Notes: generated from the sequence alone by a model not told the origin. A stretch of 64,000 nucleotides of DNA from Ostrinia nubilalis (GCF_963855985.1 NC_087093.1:10981501-11045500), one strand, 5' to 3'; counted from the stretch's first letter, positions 14,761 to 28,224 are shown. Made by a program: numbers and translations.

Positions 14761-15570
14761 CGGAGTTTATTTATTTTGAAGGTTTTATACAGAAACGTAA
14801 ACACTGAAGGGAGCAATCAAAGTTTTTATACGCGATAAAAACTTGATCACTTGGGAGGATTCGGAAACTGCCGACTAACACTCGGACACAATCATCGTTA
14901 ATCGGACATGACTATTCGCTTTTAGTGTTTTACAGTCGAGTCGAGATTTGACAATATTTTTAAAAAGAGAAGCGTATAATATTAGTTCTTTTTTGCAAAA
15001 GATCATTTAGCATCAGGTTAGTAGAGCACTGCTGCGTAGGCCACTTCCAATACGCACTGTTGCAAAGACGTGACTTTCAAGACTTTCGTAGCATCTTTTT
15101 CAGGTTTTTCGTCGTATTTTCGTCTAATTCGTTTCAGTAGCTTTTATAAAAGTTAAGTATCTTCTCTTTGTTATGTCATTTTAAAATGCAAAATAAAACT
15201 TCGTTGTTTAAACCCTTTCAAACAAAACCTGTAAGTGCAACATTATGTACGCCTTAACCTCTCGCTGCCACCGCTGAAACATTTTGTAGTCAGATTGCCC
15301 GCCAATAAAACCTCAAGCGTCGGTTAGTCCTGAAGTAACATTGTCTTGAGACATGCAACAAAATTCGACGTGACTTTAAAGTCGAATTTCGCCTGTACTC
15401 TACCACAATAGCCATCGTATCATTTATTCTTAAATTATGTATTAATTACCTAATTAATGGTATCTTTAATATATTCTCACGACTATACCAGCATACAATA
15501 CACATTTTATGATAACTGATTGATTAAATTCACAAATCATGTAAAATGGTTAATACCTAGGTAGGTACAT

Positions 15571-15688
15571 TAAGGCTGAGATGCACCAACTTACTTTGAC
15601 CGTAACTATAACGATAACCGGTGTTTTTGTATGGAGTTTGACAGATTTTTGACGTTTGTCAAAGCTAAAGTAAGATGTCCCAGCCTAA
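15571..15688 (+). mobile_element. MITE copy 1 (GGCTGAG...CAGCC family)
   Basis: Starts 'aaggctgagatgcaccaac', contains 'ataaccggtgtttttgtatg' and 'tttttgacgtttgtcaaag', and ends 'gtcccagccta'. The two ends are inverted repeats of each other over roughly 30 bp. TAA flanks both ends, which would fit the 3-bp target duplications of PIF/Harbinger-type elements. No coding capacity. Confidence 0.8.
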
Positions 15689-16489
15689 TAATTGTGTCTT
15701 AATTGAAATAATGACGTAACAGTGGGACAGTACACTATCCAGCAGAGTATCATAGTCAATAAGTAGTACTTATGTTATAATTTATATTTTTTAAATGTTA
15801 CGTACCTTAAAATTAACAAAAAAAAACGGCTGTTACAATGCTTTCAAGTTCAACAAAATATTCGGTCGTCCAAAAAGTGTATATTCGCGTGAATACTTCG
15901 ATTACTATTCCCGAATATTGGGCACTGAAGAAACACCATGGGCCGCCAATATCCTGAATCGAGCATTTCACGCTCGGTAAGTTCGGCTGTATCGATACGG
16001 ATATAATAACCACTGGAATGGTAACTATAAAGCGAGATTGTATTTTTTACTAACGTCGTAAGAAGTCGGAATGTCCGATCCGCCCTTTGATCGGTTTGAT
16101 AAAAGTATCTCGCGGAAAATTTCTCTCTTTTCATTATTTCCGTGTATGAACGATTTGGCCTGGACGGGCTTTAATAAAATTGGTCAAACGACTACATGTT
16201 ACGTTATGACAACGATGTAACATTTATATTAATTTGATATTAACTATAAAGATATTTTTATCAAACTGACTTTGCTACTAAGTACGTAAATAGCAGCTTT
16301 TGACACTGACGCATCTTGTAGAGCCCGTATTAAATTCGTACGACATTCAATGTAGATTGAAACTCAAGATGATATTTAACCAACCAAAGGATCGAATGTA
16401 TTTGAATTTAGTTTTAACTATCATTCTAAACTACAGACCTAAGACGAAATAAATAGTAAAACAACCAATCATCCACAAAAATAATAGCA

Positions 16490-16760
16490 ATATCGCACAA
16501 CTAGTCCGGAAATATACCGCTTTATCGGCAAAGGTCAATCGTCGGTCGTAACTTAGTCCCCGACAAAAACAATAATCCCCGCAATTTTGAGGAAAATGTT
16601 TATCGCGAGCGCCACCCGCTCATAAATACTCGTGGAGTCGCCGAATAAAACACAAGAAATAGATAAAAAGCTAACTGTCCGCTGCTGGCGTGGCGGGGAC
16701 AGCTTGACAAATGTTGTAAAGGAACCTCCTTAAAGGACTCGCGGCTTTATTTCAAAAGAA
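16490..16760. other. GC-elevated intronic block
   Basis: Mixed-composition stretch around 'gcgagcgccacccgctcat' and 'ctgctggcgtggcggggac' with no open frame worth noting. Candidate regulatory DNA; no firm assignment. Confidence 0.2.
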
Positions 16761-18219
16761 ACATGTCGACGTCTTGTACTTTCTATGACTTTTGACAATG
16801 TCTAAAGTCGACGACTCATGTTGGCTGGGTTGGTGTGTAAACTGCTTTACACGAATGCTACATTTTCTGTCCTTTCGTACACTGATATTGAACAAACTCA
16901 GCATAATTTTCATAATATCATTACACTAAATTACACATAAAGCAATCAAAACTGAATAATGATATAAAACTTAACAAGTTTCTTTTTTACTTTTTTCGCT
17001 AACGTCAATTAAAAACGTGTAATGCGTTATGCAGTTTATTCTTACTTATTAATGTATCTAATTAATGTATTTGTAACAAATGTAAGTATATCATTTCTAA
17101 TGACTAATCAACGGTGTTTATTTACCGAAGTCGAGGCTCAACGAAAATGTCACAGAGAACTAAACATGTGCATCCAAAAAGCAATTTATTTTATCGAGTG
17201 TCACCAAAATGGCTTCGTCATAGCGAAATGGAACATACGCCGATGATAACTGTCGTATCTTATCTGTCCGTCATTATTTCATACATCTATCGGAAAGCCA
17301 TTCCGACTGCGCCTGATTTTATTCTAGGCAATTTATTTTCAATAAAGAACTATAAAAAGACTTATCTAAATCGTTCGGCGCGAAGAAGGGGGCCGCGTGA
17401 ATGCGATTCTTATTTACGTCATATTAATATTGGGGTAAGAAGAACTATTCTTTTAAAAACGCTTTCATATGTATGTTTATGAATGTGTAATATTAATATA
17501 CATACATACAATAATTAATACATCCAGGCCTACATTAATACATCTGCTTCCATCCAAAAAATGAATAAAACATGTAGAATGAATTTAATATGTACAATAT
17601 TGTACCATAGCTAACATAGTAAAACTAAAAAACAATAAACATCGACACATGGTATGTAATCGTTAATACTTAAATCCAGTAAAAAAGGAACAAGCTCTAC
17701 AAGCCGTATGAATTTGTTGCAAAATGAATGACGCCACAGCTTGAAATTACTCTCCTACGTTAAATTATTGATATAAAGAAGCGCAGGAAGAATCCATCGG
17801 AATAATAATTTCGCTTGGAGCCATCGGGTAATGTTATACGATGGCTCTCGTATACCACGGCCGTCTAATTATGAGCACTAAAAACAGTAATTTATATGTT
17901 TAATCTGCTATCTTTGAACATTTATCGATATATGTCATGATTGGCATCTATTTCTTTACATGTAAACACATTCACTTGTAGAAGACAGTAATGTTTACGT
18001 TTGAACATTTGCAATGCATACCTACACAATATAAAAATCTAATCTAACAACATACTTTTTATAAAGATAGCAATTTAAATTTGTACAGGCAACCAGACTC
18101 ATTTACATGTTATTCGAGCAACAGACCCTAGGGGACCGTATCAGCCATTTATGAGTTGAAAGTATTAAAGAAAAGAAACTCAATAGATATAAAGAGATAG
18201 GTATAATAAGTAGAAAAAG

Positions 18220-19125
18220 AAGCCGCTTGCAGGGCTCGCGGCGTAAGCCCCGCGGAAGGCGGCATTGTTCGGCGACTTTAAAACGGAACGAAATGAACGA
18301 GGGGAAGGAAATCGGATGAAAATATTAAAAGAATACACGTTACGTACGAAAAGAGAAACGTTACGGATCGGTCTCACTCGCGGCCGTCCGCAAATATAAT
18401 TTGCATAGTCAAGTAGCCCAACTTTTGTCTGCAGCGGATGTTCGCAACCATATTCGTTCGTTGCTTTTTAACCACACTCTCATTCTGTATCGGGTCGGGG
18501 TTTTTATTGCATTTTTTCCCCTTTGAACGGATTCCTTCAATATTTCGGTGGTTCGTTTTTATTCATACGCTCGGTCATCGAATTGTTTCGCTTCATATCA
18601 CACGCTTTGTTGTGTTCTGTTAATTCTTTTCTCAAGTTTGGTTTTTGAACTTTCGTGTCATTGGTTACATTTTGTAGAGCCTCATTGTTTACCATTTTTT
18701 TTCTTAATAAGTTCAAAGTTGATACTCATTTAATTATTCGAAGGACTTATTAATAAAACACTGTCTGACAACGCGTCTTAAAATCAAAAGCATTCAAGAA
18801 TGAAACAATAGAACGATTACCATAATATGAAGCACTTTCAAGTGCTTTGAAATTAGAACTATCGCCGACTACAGAGAGCAATAAAAGATTAAAACTTTTT
18901 GTTCAGCCAGTGATCCAGCATCTGTATGAATCGAATTAAATAATCGATTGGAGGATTATTACGATTCATCGTCGGTTATGAACTGTGAGTGAGGGAGCTG
19001 CGGGCCGGATTACCGATCACAAAGCGGAGCCGACGAGCCACAGACAAATATTGACTTGTAGAAACAAAAGAGCCGGTAGATCGCCGCAGCCGTTGTACGT
19101 GGGAAGAGTGAAGTGAGTGATTGAC
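18220..19125. other. GC-elevated intronic blocks
   Basis: Two blocks (about 18220-18650 and 18960-19120) stand out from the AT-rich background. The open frames at 18438-18733 overlap in two frames with Phe/Leu-rich composition from T-rich DNA and are judged non-coding. Confidence 0.25.
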
Positions 19126-20443
19126 ATTCCGTTTCAGTTGGTTACTCTATTGTAACATCACATCTTGACGCAAAAAATAGGAAGTTTCCACTTCACTAAA
19201 TTAATATTACGGAGAAAGTGATTTTTGTTACACCGGCCTTTTGCTAAATTGACATAATCATTAACGCGTTAATAGACAAGAAAGGTGAGATGAAAAGGTC
19301 CAAAAATAAGCTCCATTGGAGTGAAAAACTGTTTTCCAGAGGTGTTGGACTGAATCGATGCTCGGACTCGATGGTCCATCGAATTTTCCACTGAACGGCA
19401 CTTTGGACGCAAACCTTTGTATTGACGAGAAATTAACTGAAAAAGGACGCCTTGGGCCTAATTTTATTAATGAATAAGTTGAGTGCATCGTTGCTCATAA
19501 TTTGTTGAGTAAATAATAACTAAATAAACATGTCGAAGTTATTTGCTATGAAGCTTAAATTACTATTCATAAAGCAATTTCTAATTACGATACAAAAAAT
19601 GCAAATCGAAATAAAAACGCGAGTTTGCGATCCGTGCATTATTACTGTGTGTGTCGGAGGTCGCCCGATGACAAATGATGCGTAGGAGTCGATCGCTAGT
19701 GAACTCGCCCGTTTCATTAGCACCAACATTAATTACTAGCAAATCCTTAATGAGAAAACGCTTTCGTTTTGTTTTCATCCGCATAATATTCCGTGTACTT
19801 GTTAACATTGATTTGATCTCATGTTTGACGGAGGAATTATGAGCGCCGGCACGTAATTTGAAAGCATTACTTGGCTCATAAAAGACACATTACTAGACTT
19901 AAAAAAAATGGAAACAGCATCATCAAAGAAAATAAATATTAAAACTTCAATCAAAGTTACTCGAGGCTCGTAGATATTGTAATTTCCAGTATGGCTCGGC
20001 GCCGCGGCAGGAGTTGTATCTCATATTTTTATTATTTTATTATTCATGTCGTTTCCATAAAACGAACGGGTTATCCGCGTCCTCATCGCCCGGCTTCATC
20101 AAAACTCTATCTTTTGCGATCGTAAGACAGATCTTCGAGTTATCTTGTGGTCTAAATTGGGCGTCAAAGCGACAACCATCTTTGACTGTCCATTTTAAAC
20201 AGTGCTCTTCATGTGTAATTTAAGTGAAGGAATAATTTATGGTGGAGTACATTTTAGCAAGTAGCAGGTGGTAATTGTGATAAAATATTGCAATGTTTAC
20301 CGAATCGAGCCGAAGGAAAATAGGACTACTTAATGCCCACATTCTATTGCCATAGTAATATGGGTTCTACATGTAAGACGGATTTGAATTAAAACTATTC
20401 TAAATCAAAATTTAAGACGTATGCAGAACAATATTTGTAATAA

Positions 20444-20710
20444 GGCCCGACTCTTGTGTTTTACCCCAAGACCCGCGTGCCGCCCCTCTGCCTCGGCGGA
20501 GGCAGGGCCTCGAGCGTCTATCAACACGTGCACCGACTCAATCATTCGTCAATCGAACCTCAGAGCGAAAAAGATAGAAACATCACGACGGCATACATCC
20601 GAAAGAGAGACCCCGACGATTCGGACGATCAGCCGATTATCGACGAAGAAATGCCAAAACGAAAGGTGGTAACTGCGGACGAATCGAGAGATTCCTTGAA
20701 CGTATTATGA
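20444..20710 (+). other. Candidate unassigned coding segment just upstream of the dac coiled-coil exon
   Basis: One frame is open from 20444 to a TGA at 20708-20710 and has protein-like composition: a basic/proline-rich start, then an acidic segment (RKRDPDDSDDQPIIDEEMPK) followed by RKVVTADESRD. A pyrimidine-rich run ending ccccaag precedes ACC at 20471, and gtaact at 20669 could serve as a donor. That exon would be phase 0-0 and could not join the next dac exon, which needs one leading base. It could be an alternative end, an exon of an overlapping transcript, a degraded retrocopy, or chance in GC-richer DNA. I do not recognise it. Confidence 0.25.
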
Positions 20711-21080
20711 GATTGTTTTCAGATAAAGAAAAGGTGGTGTCATAAGAGCGAGAGGGACAGACCTTAGGTAATTTCAGGTTCGATCTCGTGCATACATTCG
20801 CACGGGTATAGATACAGTGTACAGAAAGTATGGCGCATTGCACGAATACATGCTTTTATTTCGATGACCCTCGTGATGCCCTTCGGTACCACCTAATTGT
20901 TCTTTCGTCACGGTAGACGTTCGGCTTTTATTGTCCTTCTACCTTTAACGTTGCCGTATAATTTGATTACAATTGACAATCCACGGAACTTAACATGAGC
21001 ATTACTAATTTATAAATCTCCTTAAAAACCCCCACCTCATAGCTCAATAGTACAAACGCTAATTTTTGTTTTCTTTACAG

Positions 21081-21227
21081 TGATGTATCAGAAACGATTA
21101 AAGAAAGAAAGAAAACAGCGGCAACAAATCCAGGATCAGCTGGAAATGGAGCTGAAGAGAAAACAGAAGATTGAAGAAGCGCTAAAGCAGTCTGGAGCGC
21201 CGGCTGAGATCCTCAGAATTGTCACTG
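21081..21227 (+). CDS. dac: dachshund, internal exon: coiled coil of the C-terminal Dachshund domain
   Basis: This 147-nt exon encodes 48 full codons starting MYQKRLKKERKQRQQ and ending EILRIVT, with split codons at both ends. The lysine/arginine/glutamine-rich helix with the QKRLKKE core is the hallmark of the C-terminal (DACHbox-C) coiled coil of Dachshund/DACH proteins, nuclear cofactors that act with Eyes absent and Sine oculis. The acceptor is a T-rich tract ending ttctttacag; the donor is ACTG/gtacgt. The exon starts with two bases completing a codon (xTG: Leu, Val or Met) and ends with the first base of the next codon. That G plus AA from either downstream exon gives Glu. The preceding exon, with the start of this domain, was not found in the upstream 21 kb, so the gene is 5'-partial here. 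Family assignment is from recognition of the helix and the C-terminus; confidence is high. Confidence 0.93.
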
Positions 21228-22339
21228 GTACGTAGTTCTGTGCCATTTCTCTAAGTAGATCATAATAGTCAAGATACGAAAATATAAACTCACATACACC
21301 CAAATGTAACGCTTAAACAACATTTTCCCTCAGAAACTAATATTACCTCGGCCTGACAAGCAACATGACCGTCTTGAACATGTCAAAATTGTCAATACTA
21401 TCATTATCAGACTTCAACAACTCGCAGTACGTGTGTGCCCCTGACATGTTAACTTGCCGTCTGTCAAACTATCTGAGTATTAGCTCCATCTTCACTTGCA
21501 CGTTTTCGTACGTTAGTCAATACCCGTCTGCGAAATTGAACTTTATAAGTGAAGTTATAAGATTTGTTTCTGATGGCTGATGAGGGCGATATGTAACTTT
21601 GAGCGTTGTTAAGCTGATATGGAGTGCGTGACGTAAGAAGGGTGGGTAAACGCTGGTGAAGGCTTGTACTAATCTCCGTGTCAGGAAATCGTTTCGCAGA
21701 CCATTTGAAACGAGGGTTCGGCACTGTACTAACACGCATTCGAGTTCAATTTCTTGCATAATCCCTGCTCGCTCCACGTTCAGTGACTCTTTGATTGGCA
21801 ATAGCTATTGTTAGGTTCACTGAATTGTTCTTTTATTCACTAATTAAATTGTATCATTTAGCGTGACTAATTAAATTATATCAGTGTAAAATGTAATATA
21901 AATTATAGATTCTTCTAACAATTACGCCAATTGACTCAAACTAAGTAGAGCTTGTATTTATTAACTGGGTCATGTCCATTATTTATTTTTATTAAATATT
22001 AGCACATCGGAATCTTCGAATCGAATAAATACGTCTCACAAACGTGATTCAATATAATTGGTTTTATTGACATCGTTTTTATTCGTTCGTCAATACTGAC
22101 GATAAACAATGTCCAAGTTATAAAATATACAAGTAACATATATCAAACTAGGTATAATAATACTATAAATCATTACGCTGCTTCAGAATATATCATTCTG
22201 CTAATACGAATGATGACACACCATCATTGAAGCCGAGTCGTTGTAATATGTCAAGCATGATGGAAGCAACTGGACAGGACACAAAAGTGCTACGACTTTT
22301 TGCGTAGCATCTTTACTTATAAATTACTTTTTCTAACAG
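21228..22339 (+). other. dac: dac intron between the coiled-coil and proline-rich exons
   Basis: The 1,112-bp intron has gtacgt at its start and ctaacag at its end. Open frames at 21365-21801 overlap on both strands and are not supported. No repeat was recognised. Confidence 0.85.
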
Positions 22340-22546
22340 AAAATCTTCAACCACCGGCGCCAGAGACTCCTCGTTCGGAGCGCGAGAACGGTTCCGAGAG
22401 CAAGCCGCCTAGTACGGAGCCGCCGGCGGCTTCGCCCCCCTTCCAGAGGGAGCCGCCGCGTACGCCAGACAAGCCGCAGTGGAACTACCCGCCGCCGCCC
22501 GTGGACATCATGAGCGGAGGAGCCGCCTTCTGGCAAAACTATTCTG
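22340..22546 (+). CDS. dac: dachshund, proline-rich penultimate exon, phase 1-1
   Basis: This 207-nt exon lies 1,112 bp after the coiled-coil exon. It reads E-N-L-Q-P-P-A-P-E-T-P onward: about 45 residues rich in Pro, Glu, Ser and Arg, then an aromatic motif (QWNYPPPPVDIMSGG, then AAFWQNYS). The acceptor is tttctaacag and the donor TCTG/gtaaga. It begins with two bases and ends with one, exactly like its neighbours, so its length is a multiple of three and it can be included or skipped without a frameshift. Inclusion separates the coiled coil from the C-terminal ESLAQELEMERK helix; skipping joins them as ...RIVTESLAQ. The exon is far richer in G+C than the flanking introns. The aromatic motif looks constrained and could be a partner-binding site, which is inference. 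Whether it is alternatively spliced cannot be told from genomic DNA. Confidence 0.9.
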
Positions 22547-25500
22547 GTAAGATACAACCCCTTTTAGCCTTTATGCCCTCAGTAAACACAGTAGGTACAG
22601 ACCGGTCATTGTGGAAATTCTTGGGGGACTTTGTCCAGCAATGGGCGTCATTTGGCTGAAACAAGGAAAATGGAAACCCTAAATGATACCTGGAAACCTG
22701 AAAAGTAGATGCAACTTTGGTGCCTGAATGTCCCTTGTGTTGGTCAGTTGGAAAATTAGGAGCTTTGTCTTCGTGACTTATCCACAAAAGGACTATGATT
22801 TTCAAATGCACAGAAATAAATGTTTTCAGTCAACCATACCGATACTTTTTGCCATTGTCTAGACTGAAAATCATAACGAAGTTGTTAGTAGTTGTAGAGA
22901 GGAATGAGTTTTTACAAACGCCACATAATGGATTATCGACAAGAAATTAGTAATTTACTTCGAGATATGATTAATTGATACGTCATTACGTCTGTGGATA
23001 TACAATAATTTGATCAATCAATACTTATTTGTCCGACAGAATCATCTTCGCAGAGTGGATATTAGTGCGTGATTTACACACACAGATGCAACATAAATTA
23101 TCAGATGCTCAATGTGCAGTGTCGTGTACTCAGAATGTTCAATAAACGGCAAATATTGTGGCAACAATATTAGTTTCCCGATATGTACCGGGCCTTAAAG
23201 GAAAATGTATGGTCCAACAAAGGGATCTGAGGATGTGTACAAAAAATGCCATCATACGAAATTTATACTCATCATATCGCATACCGCATGCGTATCGGGA
23301 ATTTGAAGTATTTAAAAACACGAAATGAACAATACGGAGTTTACCGTTTGCGTCCTGGGGGAGTGGGATTCGACATTGGGGCTATCGGTTCGATTATTGC
23401 ATTCTTTTCTGTTATTGGACTTCTGTTATGAAAAGTTCTGACCGCGATTTTAAATCAGATTTTTTATCAATCACTGATATTAAAAGTCATATTTTGGCCA
23501 TGAAGTTCCTGTTGGCCCGTTTCTATCCTAGTTATTTGACCATGAATATCAGTTTTCAGCATTTTCTTGATACTAACATATTTGGTAATTTCAATATCCA
23601 AACAACGTCATTCAGCAAGGATCATCTATAATTAAAATCATTGTTTGACACGTTACACTTCCAAAACATTCCCAACTCCATTTCAAAGATGCAAAATGCT
23701 ACAACCTCAAAAAGTCACAGAATGTCGCGATGACACTATCAGGTTCACACAAAGCGCCGTTGTTTATTTTTTATCAACTCCCAAAAGTCGTTGGATGCAT
23801 GATTGTGTAGAAGTATTACTACAAAGTAAAAAAAAGTAGGCGCCGGCGGGGCCCGCGTAGTTTTTCCATTCATGGCCGCCTCGCGGCGAGCCCAGAAATT
23901 TCATTAAAATGCACCGGCCATGCAATATGCACCGCTGTGCTGCATGCGAGTTTACGTTACTTTTGATGGATATGAAAGCTGCCAATCTGCTTTATAACTA
24001 TCTTGTTTGTCTTATCCATGCTATGTGGGTATAGCTAAATAACGCTTTTCAAAATGCTAGACGTAAGTAGAGCATCTTGCGATTCTGAATTACAAACGCT
24101 GAACACAGAATGTAAACAAAAAAAATGTATTGAAAGAGAGATTTATGTATGTAATGCTCACGAAAAATGATCAAAAAATAATAACAGACGATCGATATCT
24201 TATCACGATCAAGATTTATTTTAACATAATTGCGCCCTAATAAGATTCGTCATGCAAAAATTTTCGTCATGCACTTTAGTAGAGCGAATTTTAAATCTCA
24301 ATCAACAAAAGGGTTGAAAAGGCAAAAACATTGATACCGATTTAATCATTTCCTGCATTTTGCCGACGAGTGGCTTTTACCGGCGAACTGCTTTTCAAGT
24401 AGAAATTGCAAGTAATTTAAGTGTTACCTTACCCCAAGTATCTAAACGCACGCGAGCACGCAACTACGAACGCTTGAAGATGGGAAATGCATTCGAGTTT
24501 TATTTCGAATATATCCGTGACCGACTGCGCCACAAACTGAACACGGATTTTAAATTATCTGTTTGTTTTATAACGGTCCTACGGTTCTTGTTAGTTCTTC
24601 AACTTTACTGACACAAAACAAAATAAATTGACAAAAGACGATCGATACGTGATTTTAGAGATATTAATATTCACTCAAAATGATGAATGACATAAATATA
24701 ATTGTAGTACCTATTATAATAATTACTTGACCCAAATCTTTAAAGTTTTTAAATGCGTCAAACCAAACCATCTTCGAAGTGTTATTTTTTACCTTTTGGC
24801 TTATTTTCAGCTACAAAACCTCTCATAATGAAAAAATCACGTGTACTTATGCCAAAAAGTAAGACAAAATTGGCAGATGAGGTAGAACAGAAACACAAGA
24901 GGGTTGTAAGCATAAAAAGGTTGATAACAGAAAAACAAAAATTAAAACTTGGAGCCTTTCATCAACTTTCCTCGGTGCCGTCGGTGAAAGAAAAAAAAAC
25001 ATATTTTTATTATTCGTAAATTAGAAAACTTTTTCTGCGTATTTCCAACGAAACAGGGCTGGGTCAAAGAAAGTAAAGGACTTAATTACTTACAATGAAA
25101 AGTGTCTATTCAAAATGAATACACCGTTTCAATATTTCCTGGAGTTACTAAGGAAACTTAAATAAACACCTGAAGTTAAATTCAATCTTCTTGTAACAGA
25201 TGTACCTCATACTCCAAGTTACAATTTATAAAACCGCTACTGTAAGATGGATAAACCCGATGTTACATAAGTAATATAAAATTGAAAAATTAATAAAGAG
25301 GAAACTTCAGCAAGCTACTTTTTAGGTGAGCTTGTAAAATGAATGGAAATAAAATTGTACCGCACAGGTGCGCTCGAAACCTTTGACGATATTAACTTTT
25401 TGTTTATGCTAAAGTAATACAGCATTATGCTTTTCCTGAACTTTGTTTGCGTCACAAGTGAGTTAAATAATCAATTTGGTTTTTGTTGGTGGTGTGCTCA

Positions 25501-28224
25501 TTGTTTAAGCCTAGAAATAAACTCAAGCGAGTTACCAAACTCTGTCGCGGTCACGAAGGAATTGAATCTTTTGAAAATAGTAAAAAGAATGAGCTTAATA
25601 GAAAATCAATCCAATCTGTATGATTCGTCGCGGTCCAATTGAGTCAAAACAGTAGCACCTCTCGGGCCGGTGCCGCGCAGTCCGTCCATTGTGCCCGGCT
25701 GAAGGACCTTATATCCCCTTACCAGGTACTCGGTCCCTCCACATAGACTCGTTTCTCGTTTGTAACCAACCCTTTGTCGACAACCTTCTCAAATTCCCAG
25801 TCGAAGAATTAATCATCCGAGTTTTTCTGTACATTTTTTACAGCAGTAATTAATTTCGAGTTAACAACCGAGGTGTCGATTGCGTTGAAAATCGTTAAAA
25901 ATAATGAGCAGTCAGCACATTTTCTATTATTTGCTCAAAGATATCAGATGTCAAAAAATTATAAGATTCTGATAAAAACTTAAAGACCGTTCATCAGGGT
26001 GACATGAAACTATACTTTAAGTTTTTCTTCTGATGATATTGTTTTTTAATGATTGCTTTTTTGTCACTCTATTTAAAGAAACTGAATAATGCAAAAATTG
26101 CATTCTGTCGACACAGAGTGAGTAAGCAGTGACAAATTGAACATACTTTTTGCTCGCTCAAGATGAACAGTTTTGTCAAGTGAAACTGTTGTAGACCGAG
26201 TTATTTCGTGCTGTAATCATCAATAAATACAAAAAACGTCTCATTGTAGATACTGGATTTGATTTACGTTTGTTTCTTTTTAAACAAATCGTTTCACGTT
26301 CACATTTTAATGTCTGTTTTTGTCATTCGATGACTATTCGGTCAAAACGAAATGGGAATAGTTCTTGTGAATGTTTTTGTGCTGTAACTATGATCCGTGA
26401 AAGTTAATTTTATTGTTGTATGATGTAAACCAGTCAGCTGAAACTCTCGTTAGGTGAATCGGAGCCACTTAACATATTTTATGCAATAAATTGTTTAAAA
26501 ACTAGTCGAAAATAAGTCGCGATGTCGAAAGATGTCGTTTACTGAGTTAAGCAGTATATCATTATAGTTATTTGAAAGAACAAAAGTGGATTACTGCTTT
26601 CAAAGTAACCGGCAATTCTGTTTTGGAAGAGCCAAATGCAAAAATATTACGTATTCAAACAGACCTAATGGGACATTTAGGGGTGGCAGCGAAGTGAAAC
26701 GGCAAAGGCCGAAGCTTTTAAGTGTATAATATTTAATTGTAACGCCCTAGGCGTATAATCTCGCCCGGGATAATAGGTTTCTGTTTCGGGACAACCCTCG
26801 ATGGCGACACTTGCGAGTGTGATGCCCTGCAGCGGGTTTCCACTGAAACAATCCGATTATAATTGAGTTTTTAATATTATAAATGTTTTTAGAGCGTAAT
26901 AGCTTTCTGCCATTGTTTATTTGAATAAGTTTTTTCATCTCATTAAAAAATAAAAACTGTATTAGTATACTCGACAGTATGTGTATTAGACTAATACAAT
27001 TTTATTGCAAAATCGCGTCTATTACAAGTTAAAAAGGCACAGTATTGGGCCATCCTTTAGTTATCGGTTTGGTTTAAACAATAAATTCAAACAATATCTT
27101 CGAGATGAAAAAAAATTAGCGCTGTAAATCTGGACACTCAAAGCATAAATTGCAAACGAATGTCGGGATGAGAAATTGAATTCCCCGTTGAGAAAATGTT
27201 CCATCAAAGTAAGCAAAAAACGCGATTCCGTTTATACCTTTTATATCTCGTAAATTGCAGGAGGCGGCAAACGTTGCATGAAATTGAATAAGCATATTTC
27301 GTAAAACGTCGACGTTTTGGGAGACAATTGCCTTACCTCACCTACTCTTGCCCCTTCACGAACTTTGTCAATTTTCCTAAAATCTTATTAGAGGATCGCT
27401 TTGCTGGAAACGTGTTTTCGTATCCTTATTTTGTCTTTATTTGTATCAGTGCCAATGTTGTGTTCCCGTAAAACTAATAAGTTACCGTAGGTGTAATAAT
27501 AAAAATATTATTTTGATTACACTCGCTAATTATCCTTTTCGACAATAACGCCAGCAGCCAAGCGACCCTTTTAGACGCAATTTAATAAACGCACGAGTAT
27601 ATTGCGAATGGTAGAGTACGTCTGCCAAAGGGAATATCGAGTATTAAATTAGAAAGTGTCATACGGATGTGAAGTCCGTTTGATGTGTTGCCCTTTCCGA
27701 AAATTAATGACATTTTCCGGGGCGCGACACTCGTACTGACGATGAAAATGTACAACTCAATTATGTTGAGCAATTACTCAACAAAAGATGGTTCGCGTAT
27801 AGTTTGGAATGCAATTTTGCATATTAATATTAAGAAGGAAAAGTGTTGTTGATGTCTTTCTAAAATTAAACAATCTGCTCTTTGGGAGTATCTAATTGTC
27901 AAAGTCTGACAATTTAAGGCTGAGTTGCACCAAATTACTTTAACCGTAACTTTAACAATAACCGGTGCTTTTTGTATGGATTGTCAGATTTTTGACGTTT
28001 GTTAAAGTTAAAGTAAAATGGTGCAACCCAGCCTAAGAGTTTGAAATATTCGAGACACAAAAGCTTACATCTAAATAAGAAAGTACAAACAATAACACAA
28101 CAAAGTGGCATGGTATGTAATTGTAAAAGGTGCTATTTGCAACAAGATTGTGTAACCTGGTTTCCGATGTACTTAATGATAAAATAGAATCAATTAATGG
28201 AACTTTTACGTCTCTTGTCAACAG
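22547..28224 (+). other. dac: dac intron before the last coding exon
   Basis: The 5,678-bp intron runs from gtaaga to caacag. It holds GC-elevated patches near 23830-23960, 25640-25780 and 26690-26840 that may be regulatory, and one copy of the short inverted-repeat element at 27915-28036, less than 200 bp before the acceptor. No additional exon was recognised. Confidence 0.85.
27915..28036 (+). mobile_element. MITE copy 2, inside the last dac intron
   Basis: Same family and orientation as the 15.6 kb copy, with ends 'ggctgagttgcacc' and 'ggtgcaacccagcc' and TAA on both sides. It sits 188 bp before the acceptor of the last dac coding exon. Confidence 0.85.

Larger units (their letters stand above)
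1..21080 (+). other. dac: Upstream dac intron (partial)
   Basis: No exon of dac or any other known protein was recognised before the acceptor at 21071-21080, so this is most simply part of one large dac intron continuing off the left edge. Background is AT-rich with scattered GC-richer blocks, listed separately. Open frames here are short, overlap on both strands and match no family I know. Stretches not listed separately (about 4975-6300, 6545-7240, 8400-9355, 9640-12085, 14760-15570, 15690-16485, 16765-18215, 19130-20440) show nothing I can name, apart from possible binding-site clusters. Confidence 0.6.

Noticed and set aside
17114..17482. 122-codon open frame in the dac intron
   Set aside because: Overlaps another frame, has no recognisable motif and lies in ordinary intronic sequence.
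22300..22659. Longer open frame around the proline-rich dac exon
   Set aside because: The ends read through the acceptor and donor into intron sequence; the exon itself is 22340-22546.
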